NCBI RefSeq assembly: GCF_900115065.1
Contig: NZ_FOVE01000014.1
Location: 1 to 64,000 of the forward strand
Direction: 5' to 3'
DNA from: Formivibrio citricus
Lineage (GTDB): Bacteria; Pseudomonadota; Gammaproteobacteria; Burkholderiales; Chitinibacteraceae
DNA: 64,000 bases
The translations under genes and the position numbers were made by a program. This document shows, piece after piece, positions 8,232-17,346 of the stretch. How positions within the stretch are numbered: position 1 is the first letter of the stretch; each line of letters starts with the position of its first letter. The notes beneath the pieces were generated by a model that saw only the letters and a program-made list of their open reading frames with translations, was not told where the DNA came from and made no database searches.

Positions 8232-9056
8232 TTATCTCAGGGTTTGGTTCAGCCACTGTGCCAACCGCAATCCGGCCCTGGTCATCTGTTCGCGAATCAC
8301 CGGGATGGCCTGTTGCTGGTAGCGCTTGTCGAGTTCGACCGTGTCGGAGAATGGATTGCCGCAGGCAAAGCCGGGGAGCGGGTCGTAGGCATGCTTGCGG
8401 GCGATGGCGCGGCTTTCCTGCATCCATTGTTCCGGGGCGTCTTCCGTGAGAGAGGCAGATGTCGTCAGTTTGGCCGCAAGCGGGCCTTGCTTGAGCGCCA
8501 GAACGGCCAGTTCACTATCCCAAACCGTATGCAAAGTAGGATTCTTGCCGGTTTTGAGATTGACCAGTCGAACCTCGATTTTCTGCCCGGCGCTATCCTT
8601 GTTGCTGCCCGAATGCAACGGCATGTGCAGATCGCCGATCAGGTGAACTACCCATTTCAATGCCTCGTTCCGGGCACGGTGCGGCTGGCTGCGATCCTTG
8701 AGAATGGCGGTGTATTCGACGAGTTTACGGTCCACGCATTCACCGCGCTTGCAACCGCCCAGCCCCTCGCCGCAAACCGGGTTGCTGCGCGTGTGCCAGC
8801 TTTTGTAAGTCCCCTTGGGGGCGACATCGCGGATCTCGTCGGCCCAGGAAGCGACTTCGGCCAGCGTGGTGCGGCCGGACAATTTCCCCTCGGCATCCAG
8901 ATCGCCTTTCAGCAGTTCGGTTACTTGGGCCTGTGCTGCCGGGGTGAGGTTGGCCGTGGCCAGATCGGCAATCGCCGCATGGCCTTTGCGGCCCCAGGCG
9001 TAGGCTTGGGGCGAGAGCAGTAGCAGTGTGGCGAAGAGGGGGAGAAGGCGTTTCAT
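8232..9056 (-). CDS. Exported S1/P1-type nuclease
   Basis: A 274-residue protein with a signal peptide (MKRLLPLFATLLLLSPQAYA). The mature form begins WGRKGH, so Trp1 of the mature chain and His6 supply zinc ligands as in P1 nuclease. Further ligands appear in EVASWADEIRD, the central HLIGDLHMPLH motif and HTVWDSEL. Such zinc enzymes degrade single-stranded DNA or RNA outside the cytoplasm. The ATG at 9056 is preferred over one five codons upstream because the signal peptide starts there. Function here is probably nucleotide scavenging, by analogy. Confidence 0.92.
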   Translation of the reverse strand: MKRLLPLFATLLLLSPQAYAWGRKGHAAIADLATANLTPAAQAQVTELLKGDLDAEGKLSGRTTLAEVASWADEIRDVAPKGTYKSWHTRSNPVCGEGLGGCKRGECVDRKLVEYTAILKDRSQPHRARNEALKWVVHLIGDLHMPLHSGSNKDSAGQKIEVRLVNLKTGKNPTLHTVWDSELAVLALKQGPLAAKLTTSASLTEDAPEQWMQESRAIARKHAYDPLPGFACGNPFSDTVELDKRYQQQAIPVIREQMTRAGLRLAQWLNQTLR

Positions 9057-9208
9057 GTTTGGTGTCTGCATGGAATCTGCGTCCGTATACTTTGGATGCT
9101 GTGCTGTTGTGGCGCAACCGGAATCCTGAAGATTTTATGCGTCTGACGGTTTTACGGGGGATGGCAAGACTTAGCGAAGCAATCCGCCGGGCGCGGCAAT
9201 TCAAGTGA

Positions 9209-9245
9209 GCGGGGTAATGACGGAATTACCTCTACATTACCCCGC
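9209..9245. other. Intergenic hairpin between the A2M gene and the S1/P1 nuclease gene
   Basis: GCGGGGTAATG at 9209-9219 and CATTACCCCGC at 9235-9245 form an 11-bp perfect stem with a 15-nt loop. It lies 10 bp beyond the stop of the A2M gene. No T run follows on the minus strand, so it may attenuate transcription or protect a 3' end rather than act as a classical terminator. Confidence 0.5.
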
Positions 9246-9254
9246 GTGCCCTCA

Positions 9255-12200
9255 TTACTTCACCCCCACCTTCATCTTCGCATTCGGCGTCTCCCCGAAC
9301 ATCTCCGGCGCGTACATCGCTTCAACGCGGGTCGGGGGCAGGTTGAATTCGCCGGCGTTGTTCAGGCGCACGGTGTATTCGACCTTGAAGCTGCCCTTGG
9401 GAACGTAGCCGTAATAGGCGCGGTAGCCTTCAAAGCTGCGTTCCTCGAAGGCCGGCCAGGCCCAGCCTTCGCGTTTTTCGCCCTGTGTGGCGATTTCCGA
9501 ATCGCGGCCCAGCCCTGAGCCGAGCAGGGTGGCGCCGGCCGGGATCGGGTCGCTGACTACGACCCAGGTCATGTCGGTCTGGGCGTCGACTTCCAGCGAA
9601 ACGCGCAGCACGTCGCCGCGGGTGTATTGCCCCTTGGTGGCTTGTTCGATGGCTGCGACGGTTTTCTTGACGCGGTAGCCGCTGGCAAAGGGTTGCTTCA
9701 GTTGCACGGCGGCGGTGCTTTGCACGGTGAGCCACGGCTTGCCGCTGCCCGCGTGCTGGACCAACAGGTTGTCAGCCTTCGCAGGCCACGGCAGCGCGAT
9801 GGTGTTGTTCTTCAGCGTCGGGTTGCTGCCGATCACGGCCGGGCCGGTGCCTTCCGCCGGTGTGACCTTGGCAACGCGGCTCCAGTCCACGCTGCCGCTG
9901 GCCTTGCCGGTTTCCAGTATGGCGCGCGTGGTGCCGGCGACGGGGACGCTCTCGAATTTTTGCGAGAAGCGTTCCAGCGCCAGTCCGCCCCAGAGGTTGG
10001 CGGTGGTAGTGTGCCAGGTACCGTTGCGCTGGCGGCCGATCATGCCGGTGACCAGACGCGGCACTTCGTCCTGCCATTGCGGCAGTTCAAGCACGAGCGC
10101 CAACAGGCGCGCGGCGTTGACGTCGCCGTTGACCATCAGCCACCACCAGTAGTCGTTCTTCTCGGTGCTGAAGCCGAGGCGTGTTCCCTGGTAGGAGAGG
10201 CGGCTGCGCAGGATTTGCTCGGCCTCGTTGAGCCTTGCTTCGCGTTGCGGCAGGTTCGGCGTGCGCAGCAGCACGGCGTACCAGTCGATGACCGCCGAAG
10301 TGGGCCACTGGTTGGGAGTGAGCGTGATCGAGCCGAGCAGGCGCGGTTCGACCTTGCCCGAGCGCGACAGGGCTTCCAGTGCGGCGAGCTTGCGCACGTC
10401 CAGATCCTTGGCGGGCGACCAGTGCTCGCGCTTGATGCGACCTTCGATAAAGTTCACCAGCGCAGTTTCCATCTGCTCGCGTACCGCTGGCGGAATCGGA
10501 TAGTTCAGCCCGAGCTTCCTGGCCTCGTCCGTGGCGGATAGCAGGTAAGCGGTGAGGATGTCGCTACCGCTACGGGTTTCGCCGTCGCGCGGCGGGAAGT
10601 AGCTCGCCAGCCCGTCGCTGTCGAGATAGGTTGGCAACTGGTTGACCACGGTTTGCCAGAGCTTCGGATCGCGCAGGCCCACGGCCTTGCTGGTTTTTTG
10701 CTCCAGGCAGACAAACGGGTAGCGGATGAACCAGTCGCGCACGGCGGGCAGCCCCTCGGCCAAACGGGGTTGCAGGGCCAGCCGCAATCCGCCGTGGCCC
10801 GGCAGTCCGTCCGCGGGTTGTTGGACCGGATACTTGAGGTTGCCGTCCAGCCGTATTAGCGTGGCCTGCTGTACCGTAACCGGGATTGCGGGAACCAGTT
10901 TTTGCGTGACCTTGAGCCGGTCGGCCACATTGCCGCCACCGATTTCCCTTGCCTCGATATTCCAGACCAGCTCGCCGCTGAGTGCCTGGCCCAGATTGGC
11001 GGGAACGGTGATCGGCCAGGCAATTTCGCGGGCCTCGCCGGCCGGGATGTCCACGGTCTGTGATTTGAGTTCGACCGGGCCGCGTCCGCGGGCTTCGACC
11101 TTCATGGCGCGCTGGGTCGAGTTGCGCAGGGTGATCTGCGCACGGAACTGGTCGTCCTCGCGCACCAGTGGCGGCAGGCCGGAGATGACCTGCAAATCCT
11201 GCGTGGCGCGGATCGTCGTCTGCCCGGTGCCGAAGCGGCTGACGCCGTGATCGGCAATGGCGACGATCTTGAAGCTGGTGATCGCGTCGTTGAGCGGCAC
11301 TTCGACCGTGGCCTCGCCGTTGGCATCGAGCTGGACGTCGGACTTCCAAAGCAGCAGGGTATCGAGCAGTTCGCGCGTCGGTGCCTTGCCGCCACCCCCA
11401 CCGGCGGGCACGGCTTTCTTGCCGTAATGGCGCCGCCCGATTATTTCGCTCTGCGCGGTGGCTGTTTCCACGCCCCAACTTCGTTTCTGCAACAGGGCGT
11501 CGAGAATGTTCCAGGTACTGTTGGGCATCAGCTCCAGCAGGGCCTGGTCCACCGCGGCCAGCGCGATTTCGCCGTTGGCTGCAGGGCTGCCGTCGGGCAG
11601 TTTCACCCGGATGCGAACCTTGGCCTTGCTGCGGATCGGGTAGCTTTCCTTGTCGGCTTTCACGTCGACATCGAGTTTGTATTCCGGGCTGTCGACGCGA
11701 ATCTCGGCCACGCCCAGCTTGAATGCCGGCTTGGCCAGATCGACCATGGCGGTGGGCGGCGCATACTCCTCACCCTCGTCGCGGAAGGCTTTCCACCACT
11801 CGACCGGTTTCTTCCAGCCCCAGGTGAAGAAGGAGTACCAAGGCACATGCTCGACACGGCCACGGATGGCCAGCACCGAAACGAACACGTTCGGGCCCCA
11901 TTCCGGTTTGATCTTGAGCGAAATGGTCGGGTCGTCACCGGAAATCTCGACGACCTGCGTTTCCATGATGCCCTCGCGCTCGATGGAAACCAGCGCTGTG
12001 GCGCGGCGGAACGGCATGCGCACCTGGAAGCGTGCGGTTTCGCCGGGCTTGTAGGCGGGTTTCTCGGGCAGTACGTCCATGCGGTCGTGGTTTTCGCCGC
12101 CGAACCACAGTTCGCCGCGCTTGGTCACCCAGACCGAGGTGGCCGAGCTGGTGGCATTGCCGGATTTGTCCCGTGCGACAACAACGAGGTCGATATTGCC

Positions 12201-15134
12201 GGCGTCTTCGAGCTTGACCTCGCACAGCAGCAGGCCGCGCGAATCGCTGTTGCCGGAGCACAGCTTGCCCAGATCCTTGGTCTCTGTTTTGCTGTCGTAG
12301 CTGTAGAAACCGCCGACCATGCGCTTGCGGTTGGTGGTCGTGACTTTGGCCTGGGCGCGTATTTCCAGCGGCACATCGGCCTGCGGTTTGCCGTTGAGAT
12401 CGAGCGCTATGGCTTGCAGTTGCAGCTTGCTACGCACGGAAACCCAGCTATCGGCCTTGATGCCGGCAATTACACCGGCAGGCCAGAGGGTGGCGAGGCT
12501 GCGGATGGTCTGTACTTCGCCGTTCGGGTCGCTGAAGCTCGCTTCCAGCAGTAATTCCTTCGGTGTTTTGACCTTGGGCAGAGCGGTGAGCTTGAGCTTG
12601 CCGGTGCCGTTCTTGTCGAGCGTGAGCGGCAGCTTGTCGGCCACGAGTTTTTGTTCGGGATCGCGGCTTTCTTCATCCGAAGCTTCTTCTTCGCCGCCGC
12701 GCCGCGATTCGCTGGGCGGGGTGAATGAAAAACCGGGATAGTCCGGGAGCATCAGCGACTTGGCGCGCACGAGCGCCGAAACGCGCACGGCCAGGTTGGC
12801 TGCGCCGCCGCCGGAGATGTAGTTCACCTGCACGTCGAGCGGGGCTTCCTTGACGTTGACGAGCGGTGCTGCCTTGGCGCCTCCGGCTGGTGCGATCTTG
12901 CCTTCGAGTACGGGCAGGCGGAATTCCTCGACGCGGAAGATCACGCTGCCCGATCCGTAGCCGTCGTCGCTGCGTTGGGGCAGGCGGACTTCATACTGCC
13001 CCAGTTTGGCCGCTGGCGGGACGGTGAAACTGCTTGCGGCGCTTTTGCCTCCCGAGGCCGTATTGCGCCAGGTCAGTGGAAGCTGATAGCGCGTGCCGCT
13101 TCCCACGTGTTCGATGATGACCTTGTCCGGGAAGCTTGTCGGCAGCGCAAAACCTTTGCCGGTTTCGGCGCGGACAAAGTGCTTCATGGAGAGGGTTTCT
13201 CCGGCGCGCAGCAAGGTGCGGTCGAGCACGGTATGGCTGCGCAGCGTGGGCTTGAGCGAGTAATCGGTCGAGACATTGAAGCGCCAGGATTCGATGCCCT
13301 TGTTCCAGTCGGACAGGGTAAAGGCCATGTCCTCAACGCCTTTGGCATCCTTGGCGCGGGCGGAGACGAAGAAACCGTTCATGCCGGGACAACTGCGTGG
13401 CTCCGGCAGGGGTTTGTCGATGAAGGCAACCCCTTGCGCATCGGTTTTGCCCGAGGCCAGCTCGTCGCCGTTGCAGTTGGAAATGCGTACCTCGGCGTTG
13501 GCGACCGGCCGGCCCTTGTCGAGGGTGGTCACCCAGACCGCCGCATTTTCACGCCCGCGCTTGAAATGCACGCCGAGGTTGGTGACAAGCACACTGGTGC
13601 GCACGTACATGGATGCGTTGCGTTCGAGCAGCGCCTTGCCGAGCATCGGTGATTCGATTTCCACAACGTGGAATCCCGGCTGTTGTAGCGGAATGCCGAC
13701 GACTTCGAACGGGCGCTTGTCGCCCTGTTCCGGTTTGGGCAGCGCGATGGACTGGGCGGTTTTTTCCTTTTTCAGCAGCGAAACGGTGCGGGTTTCGACC
13801 AGTTTCTTGGGATCGCCTTCGCCCTCATTGTCCGAACCCTTGCCGGCCATGATCTCGGAGAGCGTTTTCTTCGAGTAGCTTCTTTCATGCAACCGGTGGA
13901 CCAGTTTGAACCAGCGGATGATTTCGGCATCGCTGCTGATTTTCAGGTCGGATGCCCGGCTGGCGTGAAGGTTCTTGATCCCCAGGCTGGCTTCGACACT
14001 GCGCAACGTGACGGGCAAAAGCGGGGGCATGTCTTTTTCGGCAAAACGTTCGACGATGCCGAAGGGGGCCGCAGCGAACTTGGCGAGCGGGGGCATGGTG
14101 CCGGTACGGCTCTTGAGCGGGAACTGGTCGGCATTGACGAGCGGGCGCCCCATTTCATCCTTGAAGTTCTTTGGCAACTCGACGCTGATTTCGACGCTCT
14201 CCGGGAACGGCGGTTTGAACTGGACCGAAGTGAGCGAATCGCTTTCCTCTCGTTTGTCGAGGAAAGGTTTGAATTTCCCTTCCGGCGTTTTCAGGACGAT
14301 GCCTTCGGCCTGTTTGCGGCTGATCGTGGCGTTGAACTGCAGCGTGATCGGGCGCAGCGGAATGCACGGCGCGTTGGCGTTTTCCCGCTCGCAACTGAAG
14401 GTGGCCTTGAACGGCTCTCGCACCGTGAAGCTGAAGCGTTTTTCGATCTTGTTGATGACCCCTGAAGGCGTGGCGACGCCCTGGCCGAACACGAGCTGCA
14501 TGGCTGCCCCCGCCGGCAGTTTCTGCTGGCAGCGCGCCATGGCCACACGCTCCGCTTCCTTGTTCAGGCGGAAACGGTCCAGCAAAGCCTTGCGGTCGCT
14601 GCCATCGACCAGTTGCACGGGAATACGCTCACCCACGCCCTTGGCCTGGCACCAGACGTTGGCCTGCAGGCTTTCTGCCTTGACGGGGCCGTTGAGCTGC
14701 AGGATGAAGATCTGCTCTTCGTCGATGGTCGCTCCGTCGTACGGGCGAGTATGGGTGACATAGGGGCCGCCGGTGTTGAAGCGGTATTCGCCGGGGCCTT
14801 GCAATGTGTTGCCGGCAAGGCTTTTCAGACCGCTGACCGGTTTGGCGCTGCATTTGACCCCGGGAGGCAGGTCGCGTGTGAAATCGAAGACCCAACGTTT
14901 GTCATCCAGCCAGCGCCCCTGGCCTTGCGCGGCTTTGGCGTCGGAGCATTCTACCGTTAGCGGTGCGGGCGCCTTGGGGTCGCCAAAGCGCACCATCGCC
15001 TCATCGAAGCGGGTCACGAGCTGGCGCACTTGCGCGACCTCCCCCTGGGGCGTGAGCGATGAAATCCGGGCGGCGAAACCGGGTTGGATGGTCAGAGCGA
15101 ATGCGGTGGAAAGAAGGGCAAGGCGTGGGCGCAT
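9255..15134 (-). CDS. Bacterial alpha-2-macroglobulin family protein (YfhM-like), thioester-containing
   Basis: A 1959-residue exported protein, longer than E. coli YfhM (about 1650). It has a signal peptide (about 1-22, ending QPGFA) without a lipobox, so it is probably soluble in the periplasm or weakly anchored. A chain of beta-sandwich macroglobulin domains follows, including a YVRTSVLVTNLGVHFK segment, then a CUB/TED-like region. The thioester motif Cys-Leu-Glu-Gln is at about residues 1476-1479 within YPFVCLEQKTSK, followed by the helical thioester domain and a C-terminal receptor-binding-like domain (YYGYVPKGSF). Bacterial A2Ms trap proteases covalently and are usually paired with PbpC. 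Here pbpC is on the same strand but five genes downstream. The ATG at 15134 is chosen for the signal peptide. Confidence 0.93.
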   Translation of the reverse strand: MRPRLALLSTAFALTIQPGFAARISSLTPQGEVAQVRQLVTRFDEAMVRFGDPKAPAPLTVECSDAKAAQGQGRWLDDKRWVFDFTRDLPPGVKCSAKPVSGLKSLAGNTLQGPGEYRFNTGGPYVTHTRPYDGATIDEEQIFILQLNGPVKAESLQANVWCQAKGVGERIPVQLVDGSDRKALLDRFRLNKEAERVAMARCQQKLPAGAAMQLVFGQGVATPSGVINKIEKRFSFTVREPFKATFSCERENANAPCIPLRPITLQFNATISRKQAEGIVLKTPEGKFKPFLDKREESDSLTSVQFKPPFPESVEISVELPKNFKDEMGRPLVNADQFPLKSRTGTMPPLAKFAAAPFGIVERFAEKDMPPLLPVTLRSVEASLGIKNLHASRASDLKISSDAEIIRWFKLVHRLHERSYSKKTLSEIMAGKGSDNEGEGDPKKLVETRTVSLLKKEKTAQSIALPKPEQGDKRPFEVVGIPLQQPGFHVVEIESPMLGKALLERNASMYVRTSVLVTNLGVHFKRGRENAAVWVTTLDKGRPVANAEVRISNCNGDELASGKTDAQGVAFIDKPLPEPRSCPGMNGFFVSARAKDAKGVEDMAFTLSDWNKGIESWRFNVSTDYSLKPTLRSHTVLDRTLLRAGETLSMKHFVRAETGKGFALPTSFPDKVIIEHVGSGTRYQLPLTWRNTASGGKSAASSFTVPPAAKLGQYEVRLPQRSDDGYGSGSVIFRVEEFRLPVLEGKIAPAGGAKAAPLVNVKEAPLDVQVNYISGGGAANLAVRVSALVRAKSLMLPDYPGFSFTPPSESRRGGEEEASDEESRDPEQKLVADKLPLTLDKNGTGKLKLTALPKVKTPKELLLEASFSDPNGEVQTIRSLATLWPAGVIAGIKADSWVSVRSKLQLQAIALDLNGKPQADVPLEIRAQAKVTTTNRKRMVGGFYSYDSKTETKDLGKLCSGNSDSRGLLLCEVKLEDAGNIDLVVVARDKSGNATSSATSVWVTKRGELWFGGENHDRMDVLPEKPAYKPGETARFQVRMPFRRATALVSIEREGIMETQVVEISGDDPTISLKIKPEWGPNVFVSVLAIRGRVEHVPWYSFFTWGWKKPVEWWKAFRDEGEEYAPPTAMVDLAKPAFKLGVAEIRVDSPEYKLDVDVKADKESYPIRSKAKVRIRVKLPDGSPAANGEIALAAVDQALLELMPNSTWNILDALLQKRSWGVETATAQSEIIGRRHYGKKAVPAGGGGGKAPTRELLDTLLLWKSDVQLDANGEATVEVPLNDAITSFKIVAIADHGVSRFGTGQTTIRATQDLQVISGLPPLVREDDQFRAQITLRNSTQRAMKVEARGRGPVELKSQTVDIPAGEAREIAWPITVPANLGQALSGELVWNIEAREIGGGNVADRLKVTQKLVPAIPVTVQQATLIRLDGNLKYPVQQPADGLPGHGGLRLALQPRLAEGLPAVRDWFIRYPFVCLEQKTSKAVGLRDPKLWQTVVNQLPTYLDSDGLASYFPPRDGETRSGSDILTAYLLSATDEARKLGLNYPIPPAVREQMETALVNFIEGRIKREHWSPAKDLDVRKLAALEALSRSGKVEPRLLGSITLTPNQWPTSAVIDWYAVLLRTPNLPQREARLNEAEQILRSRLSYQGTRLGFSTEKNDYWWWLMVNGDVNAARLLALVLELPQWQDEVPRLVTGMIGRQRNGTWHTTTANLWGGLALERFSQKFESVPVAGTTRAILETGKASGSVDWSRVAKVTPAEGTGPAVIGSNPTLKNNTIALPWPAKADNLLVQHAGSGKPWLTVQSTAAVQLKQPFASGYRVKKTVAAIEQATKGQYTRGDVLRVSLEVDAQTDMTWVVVSDPIPAGATLLGSGLGRDSEIATQGEKREGWAWPAFEERSFEGYRAYYGYVPKGSFKVEYTVRLNNAGEFNLPPTRVEAMYAPEMFGETPNAKMKVGVK

Positions 15135-15239
15135 GGTAACCCCGGCAGATTGGATGGTTTTCGCCAGTTTAGCTGACTGTATTTGTAACCGCACGTGCGG
15201 CGTGCGTGATGTTTTTTTTGAACGGTGTTTTCTGAAATT

Positions 15240-17324
15240 TTATGTTGTATGCAAGTGCCGGATCGGGAGGCGAATGATGAATGTCGATCCCTGTCCCTCC
15301 TGGCTCATGACTTCGATTTTTCCTCCGTGGTTCTTGACGATGCCGTGCGCCACCGACAGCCCCAGACCTATTCCGGCGCCTACGGGCCGGGTGGTGAAGA
15401 AGGGATCGAAAATCCTGGCGATAGCTTCCGCTGGAATTCCCTTGCCATTGTCGGTGATCGATATCCATGCTTCATCCGCGTCGGAGCCGCTGCGAATGGT
15501 GATCCGTCCTTGGCCGGTAATGGCTTGGGTTGCGTTGAGCAACAGGTTCATGAATACCTGGTTGATCTGGGCCGGGATGCATTCCACCTGTGGCAGCGTG
15601 CCATATTCACATACGACCACGGCTTTATCCTTGATCTCGCTGCCCAATACGTTGAGCGTGCTGTCCAGGCCGGCATGCAGATCCGTCCATATCCATTCGC
15701 TGCTGCCAATGCGGGAGAAATCGCGCAGATCCTGAACGATTCGCTTGATCCGTGTAGCTCCATCCATGGATTCGTCGATCAGCTTGCGGATGTCCTCGCG
15801 CAGGAATGTGAAGTCGATGTTCTGCTTCATGACCTGGATTCGCCCAAGTAATGCCGGCATGTCTTGCGGGGGACAGGAGTGGCAGCCGGCATAGGCATCG
15901 ACGACATCGAGCAATTCGGTTACATAGTTCCTGAGCGTTCCCAGGTTGGAGTTGATGAAGCCGATGGGGTTGTTGATTTCATGGGCCACCCCGGCGGCCA
16001 GTTGCCCGATGGAGGCCATTTTTTCCTGTTGGAGCATTTGCGACTGGGCGTTTTTCAGCTCGGTATGCGCAAGCTCGATTTCCACTACTTTTTGCGCCAG
16101 CAGTGCTTGTGCCCGCCTGCGTTCGGCAATTTCGCTGTGCAATTCCTGGTTGGATTGCTGAAGGCGTGCGGTGGTGGCCTGCAGGTTGTTGTTGATGACG
16201 AAAAGCTCTTCCGTTCTTTTCTCAACGCGGATTTCCAGTTCGTCATGGGCGCTCTGCTGGTCCGTTTCCCTGGCATGCAGAATGCTGCTCATGGCTTGGA
16301 AATCGCTGGCGAGCTTGCGCAATTCAGCAAAGGACGAAGGGATGGTTGTGAGCGTATTGACCTGGCTGAAATCGCCCATGGCCAGCGAGTTGGCGCTCCG
16401 GCTGAGTTGCTCCAGCGGCGCGATGAAGTGCCTCTGTATCCGTTTGCGCAGGTTCCAGGCCAGTGTGATCCATATCGCAAGAGATGCACTGAAAATCAGG
16501 GCAAAAATCCAAGCATATGAGACCATGAAAACGGACAGGGGGAGCTGGTTCACGATCAGCCAGCCGGTTTTTTCCACCCGCGTAGCGCTTCCCAGTACTT
16601 TTTCTTGGCCATACGCATAGAAGTCTTCGGATATTCCCGTCAGCATGCTGTGGAAAATCCCGAGATTGCTCAGGTTTGTCTGCTGCTTGACCTGCGCCGC
16701 GTCCGGGTGCGCCAGCAGGGTGCCACTTTGATCCATGATGAACACGAAATCCTTGCCAAGACCGCTGGAAATGCGGTCGATCTCTTTCTGGAAGACGCCG
16801 AGGTTCAGCTCCCCTACCACGCTGCCGCCTTTGGCAAGCTTTCGGACCAGGTAGACGGTCGGGGCGCCGGTCCGGACCGAAATGAAGGGGCGGGAAATAC
16901 TGTAATTCTTATTCGAGACGTTTTTGAAGTCCGGAAGATTCGACATGTCCAAGCCCGCGTAATTCGGCTCGGGCGGCATGATCAGAACGATGTTGTCGTT
17001 TTCGTCCAGTTGGTACAGGGTGTCGAAGTAACCGTAGGCTTCCCATGTGCTCTTCATGAAAACCTGCAGGTTTTTCTCGCCCGAGGCCTCGGCCATGCGG
17101 GCAACGGCGTCCAGGATTCTTCCGCCATGATCGAGATGATGATCCACGATCCGGGACAGGGATTGCACGACCTGTTGCTGCTGATTTTGCAAAAATTTCA
17201 GGCCCAGATAACTCATTCCCGCAACTGCGCCGATTCCTGTTGCAAGCAGCGGCAGGAATACGCGGAACAGAATCAGGCTTAAAAATACGTGCCTGAGTGG
17301 AGGAAGTAGCCCGTCTTTTGTCAT
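15240..17324 (-). CDS. Membrane sensor histidine kinase (dCache-HAMP-HisKA-HATPase)
   Basis: A 694-residue protein. TM1 is at about 12-40. A periplasmic double-Cache-like sensor (about 45-270) contains YSISRPFISVRTGAPTVYL and DFVFIMDQSGTLLAHP. TM2 (about 275-300) is followed by a HAMP, then a long coiled coil (about 355-440). The HisKA box is GVAHEINNPIG with the phospho-acceptor His448. The HATPase has N, G1 and G2 boxes (NLLLNATQA, ITDNGKGIP, GIGLGLSVAHGIV). No receiver domain is attached and no response regulator is adjacent. It lies 22 bp downstream of a binding-protein gene, suggesting the ligand is delivered by that protein. Confidence 0.92.
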   Translation of the reverse strand: MTKDGLLPPLRHVFLSLILFRVFLPLLATGIGAVAGMSYLGLKFLQNQQQQVVQSLSRIVDHHLDHGGRILDAVARMAEASGEKNLQVFMKSTWEAYGYFDTLYQLDENDNIVLIMPPEPNYAGLDMSNLPDFKNVSNKNYSISRPFISVRTGAPTVYLVRKLAKGGSVVGELNLGVFQKEIDRISSGLGKDFVFIMDQSGTLLAHPDAAQVKQQTNLSNLGIFHSMLTGISEDFYAYGQEKVLGSATRVEKTGWLIVNQLPLSVFMVSYAWIFALIFSASLAIWITLAWNLRKRIQRHFIAPLEQLSRSANSLAMGDFSQVNTLTTIPSSFAELRKLASDFQAMSSILHARETDQQSAHDELEIRVEKRTEELFVINNNLQATTARLQQSNQELHSEIAERRRAQALLAQKVVEIELAHTELKNAQSQMLQQEKMASIGQLAAGVAHEINNPIGFINSNLGTLRNYVTELLDVVDAYAGCHSCPPQDMPALLGRIQVMKQNIDFTFLREDIRKLIDESMDGATRIKRIVQDLRDFSRIGSSEWIWTDLHAGLDSTLNVLGSEIKDKAVVVCEYGTLPQVECIPAQINQVFMNLLLNATQAITGQGRITIRSGSDADEAWISITDNGKGIPAEAIARIFDPFFTTRPVGAGIGLGLSVAHGIVKNHGGKIEVMSQEGQGSTFIIRLPIRHLHTT

Positions 17325-17346
17325 GGTGCAGCCCGCGCAGGCAGGA

